DNA of 64,000 bases from Dastarcus helophoroides. Lineage: Eukaryota; Arthropoda; Insecta; Coleoptera; Bothrideridae. This document shows positions 23,870 to 36,649 of this stretch, one piece after another. The notes beneath the pieces are model-generated. The model did not search any database. It was given only the letters and a program-made list of their open reading frames with translations, and was not told where the DNA came from. The position numbers were made by a program, and so were the translations under genes. The DNA lies in the NCBI GenBank assembly GCA_028583605.1, contig CM053328.1, positions 33,463,578 to 33,527,577 of the forward strand, given 5' to 3'. Each line of letters begins with the position of its first letter. The first letter of the stretch is position 1.

Positions 23870-25560
23870 ATTGATATGGATCCAGCTTAATAAAAATGTT
23901 AAAAATTTATAATTTCGAAAAAAATAGAAATTTAGAAAAAAAGCCTAGTTTACAGCAGATTTTAAAAGCAGAAATCAAATTAAAGATAAACCAAATTTTA
24001 GGAAAAAATCAATTCTAATTTCAATTAGACGAAATTTCGAAATTATGTTTGAAAACCTAATGTCTTGAAGAAGTCAAAAATGTGAGTTTATAATGCAACT
24101 TTCAGTAAAATATAAGAATTGAAGGCATAAACTCGGATTTTTCAGAGAAAAATAGCAAAAAAATAATTGATTAAAGAATTTAAATTTACCTGGAAATGTT
24201 AAGTGTAAACTTAAAAAAAGTTACGATTTTGAAAAAGGAAAACTAGGAATTAAAAATAAAGTCGAAATTTAGGCTTTAAAGTCGAATATTCTGGTTCAAC
24301 GTAGACATTTTAGAAAAAACATTAAGAATTGAAAGTGAAATTGAAAGTTGAGCAAAAAATTTAAATTTATGAGATAGAGAAACAAAAACAAATTTCGGAA
24401 AGGTTTTGAGAATTTTTAGTTTATCTTATAGAATTTTTTTCCAAATTTTAAGTTTGTATTTTCGTTTTTCTTCGAGAAAAATCCGAGATGTCGAGATTGA
24501 ATCGAAATTAGATAAAACACCTTTTCCAGAATTTCAAAAAAAAAGCTGCAATTCGTTACATGACGTAAGTCTAAATGAAAAGAAGTCGAACATTCTAGAA
24601 TAAATATTACTAGAAAAAGTGAAAAAGTTTCGAAATTTCAAGAATAAGTAATTCTGGAAAAAGAGTAAATTTGGAGTTTTAAGTCGAAATCTCTAGTGTA
24701 AACTTCGAATTATCAAGGAACAAAAAAAATAAACATAAATGACTGTAAACTCTAAGTTTTAGGACAAAAGTAAAATGTCGCAAAAACTCATTTTACAAAT
24801 ATTCTAACAAAATTTCGAGATTAGTGCGAATAAAAGGAACTTATCGAGAAAGTAGTTTACATTTTGCTACAAAAGTGGTAATTGAACGCATTGCATTAAA
24901 AATATAAATTAAAAATTTGGAGAAAAAGTCAAAATTTCTAGGAAAAGTAAACTTTGAAAAGACATGGAAACTTACAGGAACAACAGAAAAAAAATATGTT
25001 AGTTAACTCGAAAATGCCAGAAATTAGTCGAAGTATCGGAATCGGTCAAGATTGAGGAAAAACTCGAAATTTGGGAATACAACAGTTTGAGGAACACCTG
25101 AAATTTCGATAAAACAGTTTACAATTCAAGCTTATAATCAGAATTTCAAGAAAAAAGCCAACATTTTTATAAAAAGTGAGATTTTTGATTCGAACTCTAC
25201 ATTGTAACGAAAAAAGCAAAAATTAAATGTGAAAACTCAAAATTTTGGATAAATTTTGAAATTTGTAGAAAAAGATAAGATTTAGGAACGAGAAAGAGAA
25301 ACAAACAGCCAGAAGAAAAAACGATTTTCTTACAAATCTGACAGTGTTTTTCTATATTTGTTTTTTTGCAATATTTGAGGGTAGGACTTTTGGTTTTAGT
25401 GTTCTTTTTAAGGTACTTTGTAAATAAAGTCAAAATATTTATTGAGGCAAACACATTTGTAGAAAAAGGATCGAAAAATTCGTGATTAAATCCATTTGTT
25501 GAAATTTCAAAAAATGTCAAAATGTTGAACTGAAAAAAAACAAAACCAAGTTAAAAAGTT
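23870..25560. repeat. A-rich low-complexity block (GAAATTT quasi-repeats)
   Basis: About 1.7 kb built on AAATTTCGA/GAAAAAGTC-type words, strongly purine-rich on the plus strand. It resembles one arm of the foldback elements at 8159 and 40856, but I see no clear terminal repeats. Short frames inside are artefacts. Confidence 0.6.
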
Positions 25561-25787
25561 ATCTACACTAATGGATTTTGCTCTACAAAAGTTTCGGAAT
25601 GGGATCTAATTTTGTCTTTTGGTAAATCTTTCCACGAGTAATTTTCATCACTAATTTAAACAAAATCAATATAAATTCTATTCCATAGGAGTTTTTTACT
25701 ACCCAATAATGAAGGAGCTTCTGAAGGTCAAAAAATTGCAAGAGAGTAATAAAACTGTTGTCTATTTTGTCCTCGTTTATTAATTAT

Positions 25788-25827
25788 GAGAGAGAGAGAG
25801 AGAGAGTGAGAGAGGGGGGGGAGGAGA

Positions 25828-25900
<73 letters not shown>
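25788..25900. repeat. (GA)n microsatellite
   Basis: About 113 bp of GA dinucleotides with a few interruptions near 25806-25832. Confidence 0.97.
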
Positions 25901-25905
<5 letters not shown>

Positions 25906-26190
25906 GACAACATCAAAACATCATAACGATAAAACACTTCTGTTATCCTTGCTAGAACTAATCAGCAACAATGGTGTTGTGGTATGAAATAAAAATGGAA
26001 GAATAGTGGAGAAATGTAGACAGAGAAAAGGGCGTGAAGGGATGATAAATGGAAATGGAATGAAGGAAGCAAAATTAGTTAAAAAAGTGAAGCATAGGAG
26101 ATGGAGTGAAGAAAAGAGGGAGCAAGAATATAAGAAGAAAAAGTTAATGAACGAGAGAGGGAGGATAGAGAACTGGGAGTTGAAAATAAC

Positions 26191-26193
26191 AGA

Positions 26194-26224
<31 letters not shown>

Positions 26225-26237
26225 AAGAGAGAGAGCG

Positions 26238-26302
<65 letters not shown>
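26191..26302. repeat. (GA)n microsatellite, second tract
   Basis: About 110 bp of GA with scattered AAG and CGAG interruptions. Together with the tract at 25788 it frames ~290 bp of purine-rich sequence. Confidence 0.97.
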
Positions 26303-26303
<1 letters not shown>

Positions 26304-26570
26304 GGCGCGGGAGAGAGAAGAATAAACATTGACCCATAATAATTAGAAATTATATAATACCTGCATTAATTAGCAGTTCTCCCCAGTACCCACAGGAAGC
26401 TTAGTAAATATCTAAAGCAAACGAATCTTTTGTCCCCAAAACACGTAATAAACCCAAAAGAAGAGAACCTTAGCGAGTAAACTGTCGAGAGTGATATCGT
26501 ATTGGTCATTTTAATTATCTCAAAAATAATTTTCATTTTCTTTTTTCAGGTCCAGGAAGCTTGATCAAAA

Positions 26571-29500
26571 ATGGGGTGCCTTGACAGTATACGACAACGA
26601 AGATTTTGCTTCTGCGGATCCCTAAGAACAGGAACGCTAATTGGAGCCGTTGCAGCAATTGTAAGTACATCTACTTTTTTCGTGATTATGTAAATGAAAG
26701 CTGTTGACTATATTTTGAACTCGGCAACTTACAAGTAACGTTCTCAACAAATGGTCGAAAAATAAATTGTTGAAAACCCAATTTATAATCAACCTTGCCC
26801 CCAAAAATATACTAAATCTAAACTTCTAAACCTAACAGCTTTCTAGAACATGGGTAATATGAGGTGGCTATAAAACTAGCATCAATAAAGATATTCAAAC
26901 ATGAAATACAACATGGAATTTGGAACGTATTTTAAATGTGCTACTTTTGGTAGGTTGGTCTTTTTAATGCAAGTAAAATGCAACCTGGATTGCGGTAATG
27001 CAGCCCTCTAAGCGTGTATAGTTGTAAATCATAGATAACCGAACTACCAGCAGTTGAAACACAAACTCCTAGCAAATCGATTGTTCGCTCTCTAGGAAGG
27101 TCCCAGAAGACAAGATTCTAATGCATAGCAGTTTCGATCTTATTAGATCTCGTCAGTTTGGTACATCCAACACGAATCCTAACAAATGCCGCGGCAAGTA
27201 AGTATTATAGAATTAACGAATGCCCTTGGTGTGGATTCTTAAGTACCGCCACCTATTGATCCATAGAGAAACTCTGGACAACTCCAAAAAGTGTCATATG
27301 CAAGTAGAATAATATCGAAACCAGTCTTTGGTTTCCGAACTCTGAATCTGATAAATGTTCAAACCTATTGGTCTGTGCATTAGAAACTGGTATTTTTAAG
27401 GCAAAATCTACCTAAAAATAAAATTATTCCATCAGTGCATTTTACTAGTGGAGTGGCAACCCTAACACTAAAATTTTGACTTATTTTAAAGTGGCTTGGA
27501 ATATTCATGAGAGATAAAATCCTAAACATAACCATCGGTAGTAGAATAGGACGAGTGAACGACTATACTAAAACTTAAGTGGAATTAGACAGGACACGTG
27601 TATATCACAAGAGGCAATTGGTAGATACAGTTACTCTTAAAATTAGAAGCATAAATAGAAGCAAGCAGACCTAAAAGATAATCCATCATTTAAAGCAACA
27701 ATATGAAACGAGTCACTATATCTGGTGTCAGTTTCCATAAGGCTAACGAAAATGGAACAATTTAATGAATACGTCCAGCAGGAGAACCACATAACAATCT
27801 GCATGTTGGTAGAGAGCACCCATATCAGCATTCCTCTTGGTGAGATGAGGTCAACGACTCATCAGTAGAAAAAAAATATCTTTCAAACCAAATACTTGAT
27901 TGGAAGTGGAACCCTCTACCTGCGACTGTATTACAGAAAGATGAGTTCCTATTTGAAGTTTAGAGTTAGGAAACAAATCTGGAATAGTCTCATCGGCTGA
28001 CGATCTTTGCTTTGAATGAGATTTTTATTGTATATTAACGCACGCATACATAGAGGGCAAGTCAAAAATTATCTACACTTTTGACATAACTCTGCCTAAA
28101 CTGTGCACACCAACTTCTGTCCGCGCTTATTTTGTTGTTATACTGTTGTGGTCATGTTATGAAAGTTTGCTCTTAATTCCTCCATCTATCTTCCTTTTGT
28201 TGCAGATAGATCATGGCTGCTCTATTAGAAGATTGCACCAAAGAGGAACAACGAGGTTTCCGTAAAATCTGTACACAGTGTCGTCGTTGATGGGTACAGT
28301 CATGACTCATATTCAAAGCAGATGCTATCTCATTTACAGTAATCGCCCTATTCGTCAGAACTATCTCTTGAGTTTGCTGAATGTTGTCTTCTGTAGTGAA
28401 GGTTGATGGCCGTCCTGCTCCCTCTTCATGCGTTATACTTGTTCGACCACTTTTAAACTTCTCGAGCCACAAGAACACAGTTTTTCGTGATAGTGCACTT
28501 CCCCCGTATTGCAATGATGGTCTGGAATGAATGTCTAACCCTTTGACGCCCTCTGACCAGAGGAATTGAATCAGTGCTCGTTGTTTCTTGTTGGTGCAAA
28601 CTTCTAATGGGGCAGACATGATCTACCTGCAACAAAAGGAAGACAAATGGAGGAATTGGGATCTAACTCTCATAGCATAACCACGACAGTAAAACAATAA
28701 AATAAGCGCGGACAGAAGTCAGTGTGCACAGTTTAGGTAGAGTTATGTCAAAAGAGTAGACAATTTTTGACTTGCCCTCTATCCTATTACTTTTTTTTTT
28801 AATTTAATTCTTTCGCAAAAGGTAACCCCATTATGCTTTCAAAGCACTGCGAGTAGGATGCGGAAACAAGGATAGATGGCGATGAACCGCCTTCTTAAAC
28901 AAGGATAGGTTGTAATTTTTGGGGAAAATTCCTTTCGGTAACAAGTTCCATAACTGGGAAGTTCTATAGAAAAAAAGAGTCTCCGTAGACAGAAGTCCTC
29001 ACTGTGTCAAGCTGCATCCGCACAGGAATTTACTGTCTCTAACTGTTCTAGTACGCCTCAAGAATCTTGCCCTTGGGGTGAATTAATCCTATTACGTTCC
29101 TGCGAGCATCTTCCATGATGCTACTTGTAGAAAAGAGACAAGTCACCAACCATAGCGCCTGTGCTCTAGTAGTTTCGAGAGAATCGGTCAGACTCTCGTC
29201 ATCAATCAGGCGAATCGCTCTTCTTTGAATTGAATCCAAGAGAGCTAAGGGGGGTTTTAGGGATGAACTCCAAACATGAGAACAGTATTCTAGTGTTAGC
29301 CTAACTTGAGCTTTGTACAGTGTTAATAGCTGAATGAGATGTGAAGTACTTTTCAGCTCTAAAAAGAAAGCCTAACTTCTGAGAGGCGGATTTAGCAATG
29401 GCATGCACATGATCGCCCCAAGAGAAGTTAGTGCTCGCATTCACTCCTAGGATAGATAGATTAGATCCCATCGGAAGGATTTTACCGTCCATTAGTATGT

Positions 29501-32267
29501 TTGTTGCATTATCCTTTGATGTTTTCTTAGAGAAAACCGCGTCCTAAGTTTTTGAAGCGTTGAAGTCGACCAAATTGTTTTTACCCCATTCTAGAATAAT
29601 CTCTAGATCTCGACTAATCATCTGTATCTGCTGTCCCCTTAGTCGATCTGAAGTAGCGATAGATAATGGTTTGTCGGAGAAAAAAGAAGACACAAGGTTA
29701 CTATCATCTGCGTAGCTGTATATAGGATTAGAAGTTGAAGCTAACAGATCGTTTATGTGTAACAGAAATATAGGAGGCAGAACAGACCCCTGAGGCACCC
29801 CTGCGTTAATCGCAAATGTCTCGGATGAGGTGCCATCGACGACGACCTGAAGAGATCTGTCAGCGAGAAAATTGGATATCAAATGACAGAGTCCAGGCGG
29901 AAGACCATAAGATGTTAATTTGGCGAGAAGAGATCGGTGCCAGACTTTGTCGAAAGCCTTTGAGATATCTAATGCCACAATCCTATCCTCACCATGTTTT
30001 TCCATAGCTGAGTTACATATGTCAGTAACATATGCCAGTAGATTGCCAGTGGAACGTTGTTGTCTAAAACTGTATTGCCTGTCGGAGATGATTCTATTTT
30101 CCTCCAGATATTTGAGAATCTCGATGTTGGTAACCTTTTCCATCACTTTAGATATAACAGGTAACAAAGATATAGGGCGATAGGTTGGTAATTAGATTCC
30201 TTTTTCCCTTTTTAGGGACAGGCTGCACTCTAGCAGAGTTCCAGATGGTACACATCGTATTATTGAAAACATTCAAATGATGTGCAAAAACGTTGTAAAT
30301 AGATCACAAAGGATCAACCAAGACATTCTTCTAGTTAACATCTCTAAAAAATATTGCCGCAAGATAGTTATCTAGAATAAAGCAAATCATCCTAGGCAAG
30401 TCATATGAATATAATAATCATGTCTTCTCAACTGTCCATAGAGAGTATAGGTGTTCAATTCTCATTAAATTATTTCAAATTTTTCCTGACCTGGTAACAG
30501 TATAACAAACTCCTGTCATCCTGAATTGCTATGGAAATCCGTAAAAATTATCAGACCAAAGGAATACTACACAAAATGGTCGAGGCTAAATTTGGTTATG
30601 ACAAAGAATAGAAGCTAGTACGAAAGTTCTTCTTTGATTAATATTATTCTCTACAAATTAAATAAATATAATAGCAATTATTATCATCTGTAAAAAAATC
30701 AAAAAAAAAGCTTAAAATCTACATGTATCTAATCAGTACTTCTTATTTTTTCAGATTCTTGCCATTGTTGGAATCATTGTCCTCCTCACAGTTAGAATAG
30801 AGATTAGAACAATAGTTTTAGATTGGCTTGGCAAACAAGCAGGTATGTATCTTCTCTGAAGCTTCTTTATGACGTTCGTTTAGGTTCATTTTAATTCGCT
30901 TTTCTTATATATTGTTGAAATCGTCATATATTCACATTTTTTCATTAAACAATCATATGCTTCATTTTTATCATGAAATATTTGTGTGATATCTGAGTTT
31001 TACTTTAATTGGCATAATTGAAACATAAAGCTAATATTTCAATATTAAGGATATATTTTTTTCAGTTCTTATAATCGTTATTATCAACTTCTGCATGACA
31101 ATTATAATTTCCCTTCTAATGATAATAGGAACAGTGAAGGTAAATTGGAAAAGCTTTCATCTTTCTTGTATAACTAAAGAATTTCATTTTCAGCGCAACA
31201 TGTATTTGATGATACCCTACGTTATATTAGGTATTATGTTGGCGTTTGGTATCCTAGTCTCAGTCCTTTACACTGGTATTAAATTGCTGATAGATGGCGC
31301 TAATGACGAAAACGAGGTTAATAGTCGAAATCAGACAATAGCAGGCGTAATTTGGTTGGTTTTTGGAATCTTAGCATTTAGTAAGTATCAGTCGACATTT
31401 TGTTTGAAGAACTTTCCAAGTGGGTGTACCACTCACTCATTAAAACGTTAAACGCTTTGTTAAAAGACCAAAACCTTTAATATTTGGGTCCCGCTTATAC
31501 TCGACAAGCCTTCATTTTGCTAAAGGAAATGGATAGTACAAGTTAAAAAATCTGTGATTGCGTCTCAGCCCTGGATAGAGTAGATTTTTTAGGTCAAGCA
31601 ATGCCTACATCTGTATTTTTAGTAAGTATTTGTAGGAAATATCAAATTTAAGAACATAAAAATGTTTTACTAAAAGCTCAAGTACTTTAACAATCGCCCA
31701 TACAGATAGTTTAATAAAGCAAATTGTTTTCTTCATTGAGAGCATTCATCACAGAGACTGATTCGTCATATGTAAATCCTGATACATATTTTCACCCTCT
31801 CAGGGGTTGTTGCCTACAACTGTATTTTCAGTTGGTATTTGTAGAAAATATCAAATTTAAGAACATATAATGTTTTACTAAAAGCTCAAGCACTTCAACA
31901 AATCGCCCATACAGATGGTTTAATAAAGCAAATTGTTTTCTTCATTGAGGGCATTCATCACAGAGACTGATTCGTCATATGTAAATCCTGATTACATATT
32001 TTCACCCTCTCAGGGGTTGTACTTCCAAAAACGTTTTGCTTATCGCATGCCGCGAATAGGTTTCGATTTGTAAGTTTAATAGTTTCGGAGATGTGACTGA
32101 GTGAGTGGTAGTTACCTTTTATAACTATACATAGTAGCTAATGTTGTTGTTTTTTTACAGTAATTTATACATACATGTGGCTAATAGCCTACAGCTACTT
32201 CTGCATTATTAAAGACGAAACAAATAGGGGAAGATACACCAAGGACCCATTTAGAAGAAAGTACTAA
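26571..32267 (+). CDS. Four-helix membrane protein, DUF4728/tetraspan-like, complete
   Basis: Coding exons are 26571-26660, 30755-30842, 31066-31139, 31194-31380 and 32161-32267. All have GT-AG borders and compatible phases, giving 181 residues. The 5' UTR part of the first coding exon begins at the acceptor before 26550, so an upstream non-coding exon is likely. The protein starts MGCLDSIRQRRFCFCGSLRTG, a Cys-rich basic head, then has four hydrophobic segments: about 21-41, 60-83, 87-113 and 136-160. The tail is polar (DPFRRKY). A Cys-rich start followed by SLRTGT and four helices is typical of insect DUF4728-type proteins, distantly LAPTM-like; function is unknown. Intron 1 (4.1 kb) hosts three transposons. 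I am confident in the gene and moderate on the family. Confidence 0.88.
26968..27386 (+). mobile_element. Retrozyme-like repeat with rearranged hammerhead segment, copy 2
   Basis: It starts TGCAAGTAAAATG and ends CTATTGGTCTGTGCATTAG, the same ends as the 274-bp element at 52354-52627 (in the opposite orientation there). The flanks TTGGTCTTTTTAA (26955-26967) and CTGGTATTTTTAA (27387-27399) look like an imperfect target duplication. Inside, the hammerhead core segment is inverted: on the minus strand at about 27125-27165 there is CTGACGA, a perfect GATCT/AGATC stem, and GAAA. A separate GAAACCAGTCTTTGG half-motif lies at about 27328 on the plus strand. Confidence 0.65.
28053..28779 (-). mobile_element. 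Internally deleted mariner with ~160-bp terminal inverted repeats
   Basis: Ends GAGGGCAAGTCAAAAATT and its reverse complement are flanked by TA at 28051-28052 and 28780-28781, the mariner target duplication. The inverted repeats extend about 160 bp inward, to near 28213 and 28617. Between them only the N-terminal part of a transposase remains. Confidence 0.9.
28173..28619 (-). pseudogene. Mariner transposase N-terminal HTH region, catalytic domain deleted
   Basis: The frame starts MSAPLEVCTNKKQRALIQFL and keeps the two helix-turn-helix blocks: LWSEGVKG...IHSRPSLQYGG, SRKTVFLWLEKFKSGRTS, then the linker GAGRPSTFTTEDNIQQ and a second HTH near EIASALNMSH. The length is 148 codons against roughly 345 in full mariner transposases. 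The DDD catalytic domain is gone, and the frame then runs into the opposite inverted repeat. The protein could at most bind the element ends. Confidence 0.88.
28786..30252 (-). mobile_element. LINE copy D, 5'-truncated
   Basis: Same family as copies A, B, C and E. It starts inside the RT domain at the GCAGCCTGTCCCTAAAAAGG region (about 30250) and ends with the GGTTACC tail and a T/A-tract at 28790-28802. It lies within a few bases of the mariner end at 28781. The 285-bp flank of copies B and C is absent. Confidence 0.88.
29544..30183 (-). pseudogene. Reverse-transcriptase fragment of LINE D, YADD intact
   Basis: About 207 codons: LLPVISKVMEKV, RQYSFRQQRSTGNLLAYV, VALDISKAFDKVWH with the first catalytic aspartate, VPQGSVLPPIFLLHINDLL, and SYADDSN with both remaining aspartates. 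This is the only RT in the window with an unmutated active-site box. It is nonetheless dead: truncated at the 5' end, frameshifted at 29544 and again near 29300 and 29240. Confidence 0.88.
31602..32020 (+). repeat. Tandem duplication of ~210 bp in intron 4 of the membrane-protein gene
   Basis: Copies at 31602-31810 and 31811-32020 start TGCCTACA and end CTCTCAGGGGTTG. Over 90% identity by eye, with a few small indels. Confidence 0.92.
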
Positions 32268-34585
32268 TTTCAATATTTAGAAGTCATCGCAAGGAGACTT
32301 GAGAACCAATACTAATCGGCAATGAAGCACTTAAAATCATCACGAGATTGGGGAATTAACGCAGACAAAATAAGAAAAGCTTTACTAGAAGTAAATTTCC
32401 AGTCTTTCATAATGAATGTATATGTTTTTAACTTTGTTAAAAGTTTGTATATATTAACCACAACCATTTTAGTAAATGTTTATTTTTAAAGAATATTTTT
32501 TTCCTTACCATCAATTATTACTCTGTTAGTATGCGTGAGTAGGCTGTAGTAATGCTCACATGCATGTAGAACACAAACAAAACCAAATGTCAAGATTGAG
32601 CAAAAAGTTCATCAAGGTACAAATCTTAAGCTTCAAAATCATATACAGCAAATGTTGGTTAATAGAATCACTGGTTTATACAATCACTGATTTGTAGAAG
32701 CAGTCCCTTAACAAAATCAAAAACTTTGAAAGGGAAACGAATCATAATTTATAACGTAAAAATTTCCGGTTATACGAATTATATGTTTAGATAATGGAAT
32801 CAAAAATTCAAAGGTAAGTCACCAAATGAGTATTTAATAACACCTTGATACTTGAAGTATCTTCTAATCTTCGTTAAACTTGTAATCTTTATCAAATTTT
32901 CATCAAAAGTATAAACTTTTGATGAAAAGTCAATTAAAATGGATAATAATGGATAGATAATTAATAATGGATAAGCTGGGCATAACTAGATTAGATTATA
33001 TGGGTCGTTTCGTGTTTCTCTTCGTCCACCCCGCACCACGACCTAAGGAGATCTTTTGTGCATACCCTGATCTATGTAGTTCCCAGGTTCAAATTCTTGT
33101 AGAAGTTTATTATGAATCTGGGATTGAATTTTTCCACATCTGAGGGATCTAAGGACGCCCATCTAAGACATAACTGACGAGTCGAAGGTAATTGCAGGAA
33201 GCCCTAATCGAGTCGGACCTCAAACTAAACACAAACGGTGGCTTTTTAAATAAATGTTTTAAATTATGCATAATTTGCTTATCTTCGTCTTTAAGTTTTT
33301 AATTTTTAACAGTAAATTATGAATACGTGTCTAAAGTGGTTAAGTTTCAAATTTCACCTTATAAAATCGTCGATTATTAGAATCAAAATGGTCTGCACCA
33401 ACCTAATACCATTAATAAGCGGCATTTATTGTTCTTATCTTTCAACATATTCAGCATTAATTGACAACACATATTACAAGTTTCTTTATTCCATCACTGA
33501 AGAATTCTGAAGAACACCAGAGACTCTTCTCGAAACCGTCACTTTACAATGAACTACATCGTATCGTTCGATAATCATTACTCTTGAGATCTCTATTGAG
33601 TAGAGGGGAAAAAGTAATATTCGCAAGGTAAAAAAATTGTTTCATATTGAAGAGTACAAGTTACTTTTCACTTTTGAGTGGATTCGCCGGTCATGCTGAA
33701 TCAAATCGTCGACGAGTTTGCCATTTTTATCATCTGTGGCAGTAATAGGAAATCCTCCATCTTTTACTTTTTTTATTTGATAACATTCTGTACATAAGTT
33801 CTAGGTTTTTTGCGGAAATTTTGGGTTTTGGTGTTAATTATTTAAATTGCAAACTCAAATGTATATTCTTTTCTAAATTCGACTAAGAAATCGACATTTC
33901 GACTTTTTGCATGAAATCTTGAAGTCACACTTTTATAAAAAAAAAAAGGTCTAAATTCCAAAGTTACAAATATTATAATTTTTATTTCATATCTTTTACA
34001 ACTTCTCTTTTAAAATTCTAATTTTGTACACAAATTTTTGATTTCGTTCGCTACTTTTCTAAGTTTTTCTCTTAAAGTATATACCTTTGTCTGCTTAGGT
34101 TTTGGGACGATATGCTGAATTAACGATTAAAAGTCTAAAAAAATCAAATCAAATTATGTTTGCAACAACTAGGCCCACATTCGTCCCATTGGACGTTATT
34201 TGTCCGAGCTGCCTTATCACTAGTCCGGCCCCTGGCGCGATCTTTCTCTCACCAGAGATTAGTTTCTCTATGGTTCTGATAATCAAACACAATAATATGT
34301 AATATCTTTGGAGATATTTACATTATTTACACTGCGCGCCTTCAACTAGCTAACATAATCGCTAATTTTATTGTAGCGCCCTTTAAACTCTACATTAAAA
34401 GGCATTTCTGACACACGTAATCGTCTGAATGCGGCTTAAGCAGCCTTTAGTAGATCTATGACAAGTAGATCCTTTGTTTCTATTTATAAGTTAGTATTTG
34501 TCATAAAATTAGGTTATGTTATTTTAAAAAATCAAAATGCAAACGGGAGTCGTAATTGAGTAAAAAATAACTCAAATGTGAAAAT
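32268..34585. other. Intergenic, 3' UTR then AT-rich spacer
   Basis: This holds the 3' UTR of the membrane-protein gene and a spacer up to the WDR45B gene. About 33780-34100 is the T-rich TTTTCGAC-type low-complexity sequence seen elsewhere. No other gene is seen. Confidence 0.5.
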
Positions 34586-36633
34586 ATGAACTTAGGTTTG
34601 TCAAATGCATACGGAAACGGTTTACTCTATGCAGGATTCAACCAGGATCAAGGTAATTATCACACTCGGTTAAACGAAAGTTTTCCCCAATGCAAATTCC
34701 TGAGATTGTTAAATATTCATTTGGGCGTAATTACCTTGTGTCGATATTTTTAGGATGTTTCGCTTGCGCTACAAACACTGGATTTCGAATTTATAACTGC
34801 GACCCACTGAAAGAAAAAGAGAGGCAAGACTTCGACAATGGGGGACTTAGCTACATCGAAATGTTATTTAGATGCAACTACCTGGCTTTGGTCGGTGGTG
34901 GCGACAGACCCTTATATCCTCCCAATAGGGTAATGGTTTGGGACGATCTGAAAAAGACAACACCGATATCTTTAGAATTTAACGCTCCTGTCTTAGGTGT
35001 AAGGTTACGAAGAGATAGAATTGTCGTTGTATTAGGTGAGTGGATGGTGACGATGAGTGGAGACCACATTTGTAGTTTGATAGAAAGACGAGCGACCGCC
35101 TCTTGATGATAGGGTAGATTTGCCAGGAACTGGTCACCCACCAATAGTCAGACACTCACCACCTATCGATCACCTCAGTTTTGTGTCAAACAAACTTATT
35201 TATTAAAATATATCTTTTTTTCAATCAACTTCATGTAGTAGATGTTTTTTTAAGCTAGTAGCTTGCTACATTTACAGTCAATAATAAAAAAGTTAGGAAA
35301 GATTAAATTACTCGTTCGATTACTGGACTACTTTTTAAAGTGGCTGGTTACTGGCACAATTACACCACCAATTCCCGTTTACTGCTTGGGAATTAATTAA
35401 ATTAAAGGAGACTTTGCATGCGCACTGTTCTAACTTCTAACAAATGTACAATTACAGTAGTATTGCTTATCAGGATATAACTCTGCATTATCAAGTTAAA
35501 CAGTTTAGTTGTGCTGATTTTCCGTCTGGTTTCAGAAGGTGTAATTAAAGTCTACACTTTTACGCAATGCCCCCAGCAGTTGCACGTGTTCGAGACCAAT
35601 ACAAATCCAAAGGGCTTGTGCGTTCTCTGTCCCAATAGCAACAATTCTCTCTTGGCTTATCCCGGGCGGAAAACAGGCCATGTTCAAGTAATAGATTTAG
35701 CTAGAACAGAGAAGCCTCCGTTGGATATTGCAGCTCATGAGGCTAATTTAAGTTGCATAGCTTTAAACCTACAAGGCACGCGTCTGGCGACAGCTAGCGA
35801 AAAGGGCACATTGATTAGAGTTTTTGATTCTTCCACTGGACATAAAATTGCCGAGTTGAGGAGAGGCGCTCATCAGGTGAATAAAATAATTGGGTACATA
35901 CTCCCTCATTATCCGCGGTTTTTTTATCCGCATCCGCGTTTTTTTATCCGGATCCGCGATTTTGTTTATCTGGTTTCCAAAAATAAAAATGCATTTGCCA
36001 AAATCGCCATGTGGTTTGGCGATCCACAGTTTTGATGATAAAGAAACCAATGCAGATAACGGGGGATTACTGTATCTCATAGCGCTAATGTGGGATTTTA
36101 GGCGACGATCTACTGCATCAATTTTAATCAGAGTTCAACATGCTTGTGTGTAGCTTCTGATCATGGAACAATTCACATTTTTTCCTTGGATGACCAGAAA
36201 TTGAATAAGCAGTCAACTTTGGCAAACGCAACTTTCTTGCCCAAATATTTTTCTTCTATTTGGTCATTTTGTAAGTTTACTGTTCCTAATGGTCCTCCCT
36301 GTGTTTGTGCTTTTGGAGCTGACAATAATTCTATTATTGGTAAGTGGGAATTTGGCTTATGTCTTCTATGTTGAAAAAAACTAACTTATATAATATGATC
36401 ATTTACAAAGTAATTTATGATTGATTCAAATAGAATAAAAACAAACAATACTTAATTAGAGCTGGTAATGACATACAAGCTTTTACATCTTCATGATTAT
36501 TATTAGTTTTTTTTTCTCTCTTTTAGTCATATGTGCTGATGGATGGTACTACAAATTTGTTTTTAATATGAAGGGAGAATGTGTTCGAGAGCAAAGCGCC
36601 CAGTTTTTGAACCTGACTGATGACAATAGTTAG
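34586..36633 (+). CDS. WDR45B: WD-repeat PI3P-binding autophagy protein WDR45B (WIPI3), complete
   Basis: Exons 34586-34652, 34754-35035, 35536-35876, 36102-36339 and 36527-36633 join in phase to 344 codons, the length of human WDR45B. It is a seven-bladed beta-propeller of the Atg18/WIPI family, which binds phosphatidylinositol phosphates on autophagic membranes. Signature stretches are [83 protein letters not shown] and, ending exon 3, the lipid-binding LRRG (the L/FRRG motif of the family) in AELRRGAHQ. The C-terminus has FLPKYFSS and [10 protein letters not shown]. Every exon border is GT-AG. AATAAA lies 17 bp after the stop. It is WDR45B-like rather than WDR45-like on the basis of these stretches. 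Confidence 0.96.
35897..36072. mobile_element. pogo/Tigger-like MITE in WDR45B intron 3
   Basis: Ends CATACTCCCTCATTATCCGC and (reversed) CAGTAATCCCCCGTTATCTG are imperfect inverted repeats flanked by TA (35895-35896, 36073-36074). The left half has a short tandem repeat of TCCGCGTTTTTTTA type. It ends only 29 bp before the exon 4 start. Confidence 0.75.
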
Positions 36634-36649
36634 AATGTTGTTATTTAAA

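Noticed and set aside
25728..26337. Long open frames on both strands (Ser/Leu- or Arg/Glu-rich)
   Set aside because: Translations of GA/TC dinucleotide repeats.
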